Of a stretch of 64,000 nucleotides of DNA, positions 1-7,436 are shown piece by piece. Where the stretch lies: assembly GCF_014646255.1 (NCBI RefSeq), contig NZ_BMNC01000008.1:62001-126000 (forward strand). The letters run 5' to 3'. The notes beneath the pieces were generated by a model. It was given only the letters and a program-made list of their open reading frames with translations. It had not been told where the DNA came from and made no database searches. Position numbers and translations under genes: made by a program. This DNA comes from Lentzea pudingi. GTDB taxonomy: Bacteria > Actinomycetota > Actinomycetes > Mycobacteriales > Pseudonocardiaceae. Numbering within the stretch: position 1 is the first letter of the stretch; each line of letters opens with the position of its first letter.

Positions 1-158
1 CCCCCTCCACCGGGCAGGTGACGGCGTCGAACGTCTCCTACAACCCGCAGATCCAGCCCTCCGCCCAGATCTCGATCGGTTTCCAGGCCACGCACACGGG
101 CAACAGCGCGGCGGCCGGCGGGTTCACGCTCAACGGCGTGCAGTGCGCCGTCGCCTGA
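1..158 (+). CDS. C-terminal end of a secreted CBM2 protein (5' truncated by the window edge)
   Basis: The reading frame enters the window already open (codons from base 3) and ends at TGA 156-158. The visible 51 residues are the last third of a family 2 carbohydrate-binding module: YNPQIQPSAQISIGFQATH followed by GFTLNGVQC, the typical closing strand whose Cys pairs with an N-terminal Cys. CBM2 modules bind crystalline cellulose or xylan, so the missing upstream part is probably a secreted glycoside hydrolase, LPMO or esterase. The next gene starts only 17 bp downstream on the same strand and also ends in CBM2, so the two are likely co-transcribed. The catalytic identity cannot be read from this window. 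Confidence 0.85.
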   Translation, partial: PSTGQVTASNVSYNPQIQPSAQISIGFQATHTGNSAAAGGFTLNGVQCAVA

Positions 159-175
159 CGATCGGAGGAACGACG

Positions 176-1462
176 ATGTTCCATCAGAGAGCCATGTCCC
201 GATCCAGGTTCGTGATCGCGGCGGCTGCCGCGAGCGCCGTGGTGTTCCTGGGGGCGGCGGGGATCGCCCTCGGCGGCCCCGAGGCCGGTACGGCGGCGGC
301 GACGGCCGGCTGCGGCAAGGCACCGGCGTTGACGAGCGGCCAGCACACCATCAGCAGCGGCGGCCAGAGCCGTTCGTACGTCCTGCGGCTGCCACCCAAC
401 TACGACAGCAACCGCCAGTACCGGCTCTTCGTGGGCTTCCACTGGCGCGGAGGCACCGCCAACGACGTCGACTCCGGCGGTTCCGACGGCTACAACTGGT
501 CCTACTACGGGCTGCGCAAGCTCTCCGACGCCGCGAACAACGGCACGATCTTCGTGGCCCCGCAGGGCAACGGCAACGGCTGGGCCAACCCCGGCGGCCA
601 GGACCTGAGGTTCGTCGACGACCTGGTGGCACTGCTCGACGCCGGGCTGTGCATCGACACGACCCAGCGCTTCGCCGGCGGTTTCAGCTACGGCGGCGGC
701 ATGTCGTACGCGGTGGCCTGCGCACGCGCCAACGTCTTCCGCGCGGTGGTCGTCTACGCGGGCGCGCAGCTCAGCGGGTGCGACGGCGGCACCCAGCCCA
801 TCGGGTACATGGGCATCCACGGCATCAGCGACAACGTCCTGGGCATCGGCCTGGGCCGCGGGCTGCGCGACACGTTCGTGCGCAACAACGGGTGCGCAGC
901 GCAGAACGCCCCCGAACCGTCAGCGGGCAGCCGGAGGCACGTGGTCACGACCTACAGCGGCTGCCGCGCCGGCTATCCCGTGGTGTGGGCGGCGTTCGAC
1001 GGCGGGCACACCCCGGGACCGATCGACTCCGGCGGTGACGGGTGGCAGACCTGGACCTCCGGCGAGGCCTGGAAGTTCCTCACCCAGTTCGGCGGTGGCG
1101 GCACTCCCCCGAGCACGACACCGTCCACTCCCCTGCCCACCCAGTGGCCGTGCCGGGTGAGCGACACGATCAACGCGTGGGCCGAGGGCCTGACGTCGAA
1201 CATCACCCTCACCAACACCAGCACGACGCCCGTCGACGGGTGGTCGCTGGTGTTCTCCCTGCCCGGCGGGCAGACGATCAGGGGTGGGTGGAGTGCGACC
1301 TACTCCCCCTCCACCGGCCAGGTGACCGCGACGAACGCCCCCTACAACGGGCAGATCGCACCCGGCGCGTCGGTCACCTTCGGCTTCCAGGCGACGCACA
1401 CGGGCGGCATCGGGAAGCCGGACTGGTTCAGTCTCAACGGGCGCACGTGCCAGATCGTGTGA
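176..1462 (+). CDS. Secreted CE1-like esterase (feruloyl/acetylxylan esterase type) with C-terminal CBM2
   Basis: This is a 428-residue secreted esterase. I chose ATG 176 because GGAGGA lies 7 bp upstream; an in-frame ATG at 143 lies inside the previous gene. Residues 1 to about 45 form a signal peptide. The alpha/beta-hydrolase domain (about 50-310) shows the nucleophile elbow GGFSYGGG and a late DGGHTPG that fits the catalytic His. It resembles the LpqC/PHB-depolymerase-like family that includes feruloyl and acetylxylan esterases. A Pro/Thr linker leads to CBM2 (about 326-428, CRVSDTINAW to NGRTCQIV). The likely role is removing ferulate or acetate from xylan bound to cellulose. The exact ester substrate is inferred, and a PHB depolymerase is less likely given the CBM2 and the neighbours. 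Confidence 0.8.
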   Translation: MFHQRAMSRSRFVIAAAAASAVVFLGAAGIALGGPEAGTAAATAGCGKAPALTSGQHTISSGGQSRSYVLRLPPNYDSNRQYRLFVGFHWRGGTANDVDSGGSDGYNWSYYGLRKLSDAANNGTIFVAPQGNGNGWANPGGQDLRFVDDLVALLDAGLCIDTTQRFAGGFSYGGGMSYAVACARANVFRAVVVYAGAQLSGCDGGTQPIGYMGIHGISDNVLGIGLGRGLRDTFVRNNGCAAQNAPEPSAGSRRHVVTTYSGCRAGYPVVWAAFDGGHTPGPIDSGGDGWQTWTSGEAWKFLTQFGGGGTPPSTTPSTPLPTQWPCRVSDTINAWAEGLTSNITLTNTSTTPVDGWSLVFSLPGGQTIRGGWSATYSPSTGQVTATNAPYNGQIAPGASVTFGFQATHTGGIGKPDWFSLNGRTCQIV

Positions 1463-1510
1463 CGTAGGTGCGGTCACGGTCCCGCATTGGGGCTGTGGCC
1501 GCGCCTGCGC

Positions 1511-1673
1511 AACGGCGCCAAGGGCTCAGACGTCAGCGGGCGACGGCTCTCCAGCACCCTTCACAACGGCGCCAAGGGCTCAGACCCCGGCGGACGGCCG
1601 GTTCTCCAGCACCCTTCACAACGCCACTACAAGCTCAGACACCGCCGGACGGACGGTTCTCCAGCCCCTTCGC
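1511..1673. repeat. Three tandem 54-55 bp repeats derived from the 3' end of the homocysteine methyltransferase gene
   Basis: Units begin at 1511, 1565 and 1620, each starting AACGGCGCCAAGGGCTCAGA or a degenerate form and ending CTCCAGCACCCTTCAC. Unit 3 overlaps the last codons (GLENRPSGGV) and stop of the gene that ends at 1635, so units 1 and 2 look like duplicated, decayed copies of its 3' terminus, including the TGA. The one-base difference in period matches a single G/T insertion. There are no variable spacers, so this is not a CRISPR. Confidence 0.75.
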
Positions 1674-2543
1674 CAGCACCGCGATCGCCTCGGGACCGGT
1701 TCGGCAGCACCCGCCCACCAGCCGGGCACCGGCGTCGGCCCACTCCCCCGCGGACTCCGCGATCCCGATGCCGTCCCCGGTCCACGACCGCTGCCGCGCG
1801 TCCCAGGTCTCACCGCTGTTCGGGTACACGACGACCGGCAGCCCGGTCACCCGGCGCGCCACGGCGACCGCCTGCGCCACGTCCTGCGGCGCACAGCAGT
1901 TCACCCCGACCGCGATCACCTCGTCCACACCGGACACGACGGCGAACGCCTCCTCCAGCGGCTGGCCCGCGCAGGTCCGGTCACCTCGGATGCTGTAGGA
2001 GAGCCACGCGGGCACGCCGCTGCCCCGCACCACGTCCAGCACCGCCTCGGCCTCGTCGACGTCCGGGATCGTCTCGACGGCGAGCACGTCCGGATCGGCC
2101 GAGCACAGGGTCTCGAGCCGGCGGCGGTGGAAGTCCACGAGGTCCTGCCTCGGCAGGCCGTACCGGCCCCGGTACTCCGAGCCGTCCGCCAGCACGGCCC
2201 CGTACGGTCCGACCGACGCCGCCACCCAGCGCTGTCCCTCCACTTCGGACGAAGCCGAGCGGGCGAGCTCGACGCTTCCGCGCAACAGGCGCGCGGTCTC
2301 GTCGTCACCGATGCCGTGGCGCGCGAAGCCGGCGAAGCTCACCTGGTAGCTCGCGGTGATGGCGACCGAGGCCCCCGCGCGGTAGAAGGCGAGGTGGGCT
2401 GCGCGCACGGCGTCCGGGTCGGTGAGCAACAACCGTGCGGACCACAGCTCGTCAGAAAGGTCGTGCCCGGCCTGTTCCAGAGCCGTCGACATCCCGCCGT
2501 CGAGCACGACCACCTCGCGCGTCAGAGCTTCTGCCAGTTCCAC
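1635..2543 (-). CDS. mmuM: Homocysteine S-methyltransferase (MmuM type)
   Basis: This 302-residue cytoplasmic enzyme transfers a methyl group from S-methylmethionine (or a similar donor) to homocysteine, giving methionine. It shows the family N-terminus VVLDGGMSTALE, and the zinc-binding cysteines appear as GVNCC and GGCCRT near the C-terminus. Length and motif order match the MmuM/YagD group. The start is GTG 2543 with no clear ribosome-binding site, so the message may be leaderless or begin close by. It sits between cellulolytic genes without an evident functional link. Plants are rich in S-methylmethionine, so a nutritional link to plant material is possible but inferred. Confidence 0.9.
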   Translation of the reverse strand: MELAEALTREVVVLDGGMSTALEQAGHDLSDELWSARLLLTDPDAVRAAHLAFYRAGASVAITASYQVSFAGFARHGIGDDETARLLRGSVELARSASSEVEGQRWVAASVGPYGAVLADGSEYRGRYGLPRQDLVDFHRRRLETLCSADPDVLAVETIPDVDEAEAVLDVVRGSGVPAWLSYSIRGDRTCAGQPLEEAFAVVSGVDEVIAVGVNCCAPQDVAQAVAVARRVTGLPVVVYPNSGETWDARQRSWTGDGIGIAESAGEWADAGARLVGGCCRTGPEAIAVLAKGLENRPSGGV

Positions 2544-2570
2544 CCGGCGAGTCTATGGCCCGAAAAGGGA

Positions 2571-2608
2571 GGAGGAGTGCGCGACAGTCACAGATCGCGC
2601 ACTCCTCC
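2571..2608. terminator. Hairpin terminator downstream of the LacI gene
   Basis: A perfect 13-bp stem, GGAGGAGTGCGCG (2571-2583) against CGCGCACTCCTCC (2596-2608), closes a 12-base loop. It lies between the stop of the minus-strand LacI gene (2686) and the start of mmuM (2543). It probably ends LacI transcription. There is no long U tract, as is common in actinomycetes. Confidence 0.65.
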
Positions 2609-2685
2609 AGGGACGGCGGCCGGGGACGTCCGCGTGTGTGCGCCGCATGTCCACACGCGCGGACGCGGTCCCGGCGGCCGCCCGG

Positions 2686-3708
2686 TCAGGCCGTACCGCG
2701 GTGAGCGGCCGGGTCCGGGGTGCTCGCCCGGCGGGACAGCCGGGGCGGCAACAACATCAGGGGTGGTGCCTGCTTCCCCTCGAGCTTCGCGACGAGCAGG
2801 TCGACGGCGTGCCGGCCGAGCTCCTCCGCCGGCAGCCGCACCGAGGTGAGCAGCGGTGAGGTCTGCTCGGCCAGTTCGTCCGGGCAGATCGCGACCACGG
2901 CGACGTCACCGGGCACCTGGCGGCCCGCCGCGCGCAGGCAGGTGGTGATCCAGCCGAGCGCGGCCTCGTTGTGCACCACCAGCGCCGTCAGCGACGGGTG
3001 GGCGCGGATCAGGGCCTTGGTCGCCCTGAGCACCGAGTCGTGGTCGCCCTCGACGGACAGCGCCGTCGCGGCGACTCCCCTGCGCATGGCGGCAGCGCTG
3101 AACCCGTTCATGGTGCGGTGGGCGAAACCGGTGCCGCGCCGGTAGACCGCGCTCGGCGCGCCCAGGAAACCGATGGAGCGGTGGCCGAGGTCCGCCAGGT
3201 GGTCGACGCACTTCGCGCCCGCGGCCTCGAAGTCGAGGTCCACGCAGGTGAGGCCGCGCGCGGCCGCCGGGTGTCCGATGAGGACGGACGGCTTGGTCAG
3301 CTGCCGCAGCAGCGGCACGCGGTCGTCGTCCATCTCCACGTCCATGACGAGGAACCCGTCGACCTGGGCGCTGTTCGCGGCCCGGCGCAGACCCGCCGCG
3401 CCGTCGTCCGCGGTCAGCAGCAACAGGTCCATGTCGTAGCGGCGCGCGGTCGTCACCGCCGCCGTGACGAAGCGCATCACCGCGGGCAGGTGGGTTCCGG
3501 CGCGCAACGGGAGGACCAGCCCGATCACGTTCGTCCGGCCCGCCGACGTGGCGCGGTCGGAGGCGTGCGGCTGGTAGCCCAGCGCCCTGATGCTGTCGCG
3601 GACCCTCGACTTCGTGTCCGCGGAGATCGACCGCTTGCCCGTGAGGACGTAGGAGACCGTGCTCGGGGCGACCCCGGCGTGCCTTGCGACGTCCGCGATG
3701 GTGACCAC
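2686..3708 (-). CDS. LacI-family transcriptional regulator (YVLTGKR clade)
   Basis: This 340-residue repressor has an N-terminal helix-turn-helix (VVTIADVARHAGVAPSTVSY, then VLTGKRSIS) and a periplasmic-binding-protein-like effector domain (about 60-325). I chose GTG 3708 because GAGAGGAGG lies 5 bp upstream and the helix-turn-helix begins at once; longer frames add a non-homologous leader. It lies downstream of the GH48-LPMO-GH6 operon on the same strand, 233 bp away. It belongs to the same subfamily as the regulators at 51581, 60817 and 62042, so its operator may resemble CGAAGCGCTTCG rather than the CebR box at GH48. Its effector is presumably a cell-wall oligosaccharide and is unknown. 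Confidence 0.9.
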   Translation of the reverse strand: MVTIADVARHAGVAPSTVSYVLTGKRSISADTKSRVRDSIRALGYQPHASDRATSAGRTNVIGLVLPLRAGTHLPAVMRFVTAAVTTARRYDMDLLLLTADDGAAGLRRAANSAQVDGFLVMDVEMDDDRVPLLRQLTKPSVLIGHPAAARGLTCVDLDFEAAGAKCVDHLADLGHRSIGFLGAPSAVYRRGTGFAHRTMNGFSAAAMRRGVAATALSVEGDHDSVLRATKALIRAHPSLTALVVHNEAALGWITTCLRAAGRQVPGDVAVVAICPDELAEQTSPLLTSVRLPAEELGRHAVDLLVAKLEGKQAPPLMLLPPRLSRRASTPDPAAHRGTA

Positions 3709-3941
3709 ACAGCCTCCTCTCGCGCTTGCGCTCAGTGAGCGTGTGGACACCATAGGGAGCACCTTCTGATGACATCAAGAGTTATGTGTGCGTTAACATT
3801 GCGCTTTTCTGGTGGTCCAGACGAATTCCGCACCGTCTGGAAGCTTGCCGGACAGAAAATGAGACCAGGCAGGAAGAGCGTGCCCATGCGGCGCGGCCCC
3901 AAACGAGGAACCGGCCGCATGAGCACGTTCACATCCTCAGG
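3709..3941. promoter_or_regulatory. Promoter region of the LacI gene, with an operator-like site and a short hairpin
   Basis: This is the gap between the GH6 stop and the LacI start. TGTGTGCGTTAACA at 3785-3798 resembles the AraR-type sites of the arabinose region but matches only partly. A 7-bp stem, CCAGACG (3817-3823) with CGTCTGG (3834-3840), could end the GH6 transcript. No coding signal is seen here. Confidence 0.35.
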
Positions 3942-5678
3942 TCAGAGCGCCGGGTAGGCGTTCCGCATGAGCTCCTGGAACTGTGCCGAGAACCAGTGCC
4001 CGGACAACGGGGCGTCCCCGAGCGCACCGGACATGCTGTTGCCGTTGCGCACGTTGCCGGTGTAGGTCGGGTCGCACATCTTGTCCGCGCCCTTGCCCTC
4101 GTTGTTCGGGATCTCCTCGCTCGCGCCGTCGGACTCACCCGGCGGCTTCATCCAGACGTAGGCGTCGATCCCGGACTCCGGCGCCGCCTTGGGGCGCTCG
4201 CCGAGACCGGCTCCCGACTGGTTGCACCAGTTGCCGAGGTGGATTCGCCGGTCCAGCTTGCCGCCGTTGACGTAGGCGTCGACGCTCGTCGTCGGGCCGG
4301 GACCCGCCGGACGGGCGCTGCCACCCCAGCCGTTGCGGCTGGTGTCGATCAGCATGCCGACGTTCGAGTCGAAGCCCGCCTGGACGGCCCGCTGCCGGAA
4401 CGCCTGGGCGTAGGACAGCTCGTCGACGTAGCGGTTCCAGTCCACCCACTTCGACTGGCGCACCGACGTGCCGTTCACCGAGTCCTCGATCTTGAAGTAC
4501 GGCTCCTTCAACGCGCCGTAGTTCGCCGTGTTGGCGATGAAGCCCTGCACGTTCGCCTTCGTGCTGCCGGACGCGTTCGCCGCCTGGAACAACAGGTCCG
4601 CCGTCGCGCCGAAGTTGTCGTCCCAGCCGATCCAGCCGTGGTGACCGATGTCCAGGTAGTTGTAGACGTTCGGCACGGCGCCCAGCTTCGCGAGCGCGTA
4701 GCCGACACCGGTGACGTAGTTCCCGTTCGCCTTCATCACGTCGCACGCCGGCACGGCGGTCGGGCGCGGTGAGACGTTCGTGATCAGGTTCGGCAGGGAG
4801 TCGATCTCCACCGTGGTGACGATGCGCAGGCCCGAGTACGCCGGCCGGGCGAGAATCGCCGCGATCGGGTCGATGTACTCGGTCTTGTAGCGGTCGATCT
4901 CGGTCGCCTTCAGCTCACCGTTGGAAGCGAGCGCCGAGCAGTCGCGACCGGGCAGGTTGTAGATCACCAGCTGGATGACGAGTGGTGAGCCCGCCGCCTG
5001 GCGCACCGCCTCGTCGAGGTGCGCGGCCAGTCCGCGGGCACCCGTGGTCCCGGTGATCGCCGCGATGCGGTCCATCCACACGCCGGTCGGCTGGTTCGCG
5101 ATGCGGCTGCCGCCGGCCTCCGCGCTCGCCTTCGCGGACCAGTCGGGGTTGACGTACTGCTTGGCGCCGACGTACGGGTTGTCGACGCGGTTGCCCGGCC
5201 CGGGGTCGTTGGACGTCGTGGTCGTGGTGGTCGTCGTCGTGCTGGTCGGCACCGTGCCACCGGTGCAGACCGTGCCGTTCAACGTGAACGAAGCCGGGTT
5301 GGCGTCACCGCTCGCGGCGTTGCTGCCGTTGAAACCGAGGTCGGTGGACGCGCCGGTGCCCAGGTTGCCGTTCCACGACAAGCTCGTCGCGGTCACGTTC
5401 TGGCCGGACTGGGTCCAGTTCGCGCTCCAGCCCTGTGCCACGCGCTGGCTGCCGGAGAGGGTGAACTTCAGCGTCCAGCCGCCCGAGATGGCGTCACCGA
5501 GGTTGGTGACCTTCACCGCGGCACCGAAACCGCCGCCGCCCCAAGGGTTCGCCGTGTAGTCCACACGGCAGCCGGGTGCGGCGCCCGCGGGTGCGCTCAT
5601 GGCCACCCCGAGCGTCGCCACGACGGTGGCGACCACGACTCCCGCCGCAGCCCACCGCCTCTGTCCGTTGAGCTTCAT
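3942..5678 (-). CDS. Secreted GH6 cellobiohydrolase with N-terminal CBM2
   Basis: This is a 578-residue exocellulase of the Thermobifida Cel6B type, predicted to release cellobiose from the non-reducing ends of cellulose. ATG 5678 gives a signal peptide (MKLNGQRRWAAAGVVVATVV), with CCGGAG and AGGAGA upstream. CBM2 spans about 37-140 (CRVDYTANPWGGGGFGAAVK to NGTVC). A Thr-rich linker precedes the GH6 domain (about 170-578). The conserved acids are visible in LPGRDCSALASNG and VEIDSLPNL (proton-donor region), with a late WMKPPGESDG. Exo action is inferred from similarity at the C-terminus (GHWFSAQFQELMRNAYPAL) and the length of the domain. It is the last gene of the GH48-LPMO operon, 20 bp after the small protein. 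Confidence 0.92.
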   Translation of the reverse strand: MKLNGQRRWAAAGVVVATVVATLGVAMSAPAGAAPGCRVDYTANPWGGGGFGAAVKVTNLGDAISGGWTLKFTLSGSQRVAQGWSANWTQSGQNVTATSLSWNGNLGTGASTDLGFNGSNAASGDANPASFTLNGTVCTGGTVPTSTTTTTTTTTSNDPGPGNRVDNPYVGAKQYVNPDWSAKASAEAGGSRIANQPTGVWMDRIAAITGTTGARGLAAHLDEAVRQAAGSPLVIQLVIYNLPGRDCSALASNGELKATEIDRYKTEYIDPIAAILARPAYSGLRIVTTVEIDSLPNLITNVSPRPTAVPACDVMKANGNYVTGVGYALAKLGAVPNVYNYLDIGHHGWIGWDDNFGATADLLFQAANASGSTKANVQGFIANTANYGALKEPYFKIEDSVNGTSVRQSKWVDWNRYVDELSYAQAFRQRAVQAGFDSNVGMLIDTSRNGWGGSARPAGPGPTTSVDAYVNGGKLDRRIHLGNWCNQSGAGLGERPKAAPESGIDAYVWMKPPGESDGASEEIPNNEGKGADKMCDPTYTGNVRNGNSMSGALGDAPLSGHWFSAQFQELMRNAYPAL

Positions 5679-5698
5679 CGCTCCGGATCTCCTGTCTC

Positions 5699-6166
5699 TC
5701 AATGGTGCTTGATCTCAATGAGCGAACACGCCGCAGGCGTGCACTCGAGTCTCTTCAGCCCGATGTACTCCATGCCGATCGAGCCGGTGAGGGCGAAGCC
5801 GTCCCCGAAGGCGAGGTCCGGGTCGCCCCGGACCTCGCCGTTCGCGAGCGCCGTCCGCCAGGCCTGTTCCAGGCCCGGCTTCAGGACCAGCAGCCCGAGC
5901 CGCTCGTAGGGCGGCTTGGCGCAGGTCCCCCACTCCGCGATGAACGGCGCGTAGACCTTCGACCGCACCGGACCGGCGAAACCGGTGAAGTCGTCACCCC
6001 GCTCGACGGTCGCGCACTCGTCGGTCAGCGCGTGCAGCCACGCGCCGATGCCGTCGACGCCCCTGCTGAGGTCTGGGGTGGGTTCGGCGCGCCCGACGAG
6101 GAGGGCGAACGCGACCGAACCCACCACCAGGAGGGCGACCAGGGCCCTCGTCACCGGATGGCGCAC
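5699..6166 (-). CDS. Small exported or membrane-anchored protein of unknown function in the cellulase operon
   Basis: I do not recognise this 155-residue protein. It has an N-terminal hydrophobic stretch (ALVALLVVGSVAFALLVG) that acts as a signal or anchor, then a soluble domain with Cys at about 51, 82, 142 and 147, enough for two disulfides outside the cell. The start is GTG 6166, which overlaps the end of the LPMO gene (stop at 6151) by 16 bp, and the GH6 start follows 20 bp after its stop. The overlap and spacing make it part of the GH48-LPMO-GH6 transcript. It has no CBM, no recognisable catalytic motif and no lipobox. A helper role in cellulase secretion, LPMO reduction or surface anchoring would fit the context, but nothing in the sequence shows it. 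Confidence 0.7.
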   Translation of the reverse strand: MRHPVTRALVALLVVGSVAFALLVGRAEPTPDLSRGVDGIGAWLHALTDECATVERGDDFTGFAGPVRSKVYAPFIAEWGTCAKPPYERLGLLVLKPGLEQAWRTALANGEVRGDPDLAFGDGFALTGSIGMEYIGLKRLECTPAACSLIEIKHH

Positions 6167-7425
6167 GCGGATCCGTTGAGCGTGAAGGACGTCGGGTCAG
6201 CCGGAGGCGTCGACGTCGACGTGGCGTTGAACCCGAACGACACCGAGCCGCCGGCCGGGATGTCCGCGTTGTACGACACGCCCTTCGCCGTGGCCTGCCC
6301 GCTCGCGACCGTGACGGTCGACGACCAGGCCTGCGACAGCTGCTGCCCGGACGGGAACGCCCACACGAGCTGCCACGCGCTGATCGCACTGGTGCCCGTG
6401 TTCGACACCGACACGTTCGCCGTGTACCCGCCGTTCCACGTGCTCGGCCTCGTGTACGCCACCGTGCAGGAACCCGTGGGGGTTCCGCCACCGGTCGAGG
6501 TTCTGACCGTGACGCCCGGCGACGCCGCCGAGGCGTTGCCCGCGGAGTCCGCCGCCACCACCGTGAACGAGTACGAGGTGTCCGCGCTCAGGCCGGTCAC
6601 CGTCACCGAGTTCGTGGAGGACGTGGCGACGACCTGGCCGCCGCTGTAGACGCGGTAGGCCGACACGCCCACGTTGTCCGTGGAGGCACTCCAGTCGAGC
6701 TTCACCGAACTGCCGGTGACGCCCGAGGCGACCGGGGTGCCCGGCGCCGACGGCGCGGTGGTGTCCGGCGTGCCGGTGCCACCCCCGAACACGACGTCCG
6801 AGCAGCTGTAGAACGCCTCGGGGCTGTCCGAGCGCTGCCACAGCGAGTAGATGACGTGCCGGCCGGACTTGTTGGGCAGCCTGGCCTGCCAGGCGTACTC
6901 GCCGCCTGCCAGCGGCGGGTTCGTCACCTTGTCGAACGGTGCCGGCTCGAGGTCGGACCACTTGAGCGGCTTCGTCACGTCGAAGCCGTCCTTGGTGACG
7001 TACTGCTCCCACGTGCCGGGGTGCGGCGCCCACGCGTTGTACCGGAACGTGACCTGGCTGTTCGCCTGCACCTGGGTCGTGGGCCAGTCGGCGCGCGTCA
7101 GGTTGTAGGCGGAGTACTTCGTGGTGGGACCGCACAGGTTGCCGTCCGGGATGATCTCCCGGTGGCGTCCGGCGGCGTTGCTGATCAGGTTGCCGAACCA
7201 GTCCCACAGCGGTTGCTTCCCGCCCTGGGCCACGGCCGCGGCGCACGCCGGGTTGGTCGGGTTCAGGTCGCCGCCACCGCCGCCCGCGCGGCCGTCCTCG
7301 TAGCAGAGGTAGGTGCGGCTGCCGGGCCAGACCATCGACCCGTGCGCGACCGCCGTGCCGCCGGTGTGCACGAGAACGGCACCGACCGCGGCTGCGACAG
7401 CCAGGAGCGCTATGCGTTTCTTCAT
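6151..7425 (-). CDS. AA10 lytic polysaccharide monooxygenase with Fn3 and CBM2
   Basis: This 424-residue secreted copper enzyme oxidatively cleaves crystalline cellulose or chitin. Signal peptide residues 1-27 end in AVA, and cleavage exposes His28 (HGSMVWPGSRTY), the N-terminal ligand of the copper histidine brace. The second His lies in YNAWAPHPGTW. The AA10 domain covers about 28-215, an Fn3 domain about 225-310 (PSAPGTPVASGVTGSSVKLD) and CBM2 about 322-424. ATG 7425 has GAGGAG upstream and starts 11 bp after the GH48 stop, so the genes are co-transcribed. The pairing with processive GH48 and GH6 cellulases and the CBM2 argue for cellulose rather than chitin. Confidence 0.93.
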   Translation of the reverse strand: MKKRIALLAVAAAVGAVLVHTGGTAVAHGSMVWPGSRTYLCYEDGRAGGGGGDLNPTNPACAAAVAQGGKQPLWDWFGNLISNAAGRHREIIPDGNLCGPTTKYSAYNLTRADWPTTQVQANSQVTFRYNAWAPHPGTWEQYVTKDGFDVTKPLKWSDLEPAPFDKVTNPPLAGGEYAWQARLPNKSGRHVIYSLWQRSDSPEAFYSCSDVVFGGGTGTPDTTAPSAPGTPVASGVTGSSVKLDWSASTDNVGVSAYRVYSGGQVVATSSTNSVTVTGLSADTSYSFTVVAADSAGNASAASPGVTVRTSTGGGTPTGSCTVAYTRPSTWNGGYTANVSVSNTGTSAISAWQLVWAFPSGQQLSQAWSSTVTVASGQATAKGVSYNADIPAGGSVSFGFNATSTSTPPADPTSFTLNGSACAIR

Positions 7426-7436
7426 CTCGGGACTCC

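Noticed and set aside
1511..1673. CRISPR-like array
   Set aside because: The repeats are directly adjacent with no unique spacers, there are only three units, and unit 3 is part of a coding gene.
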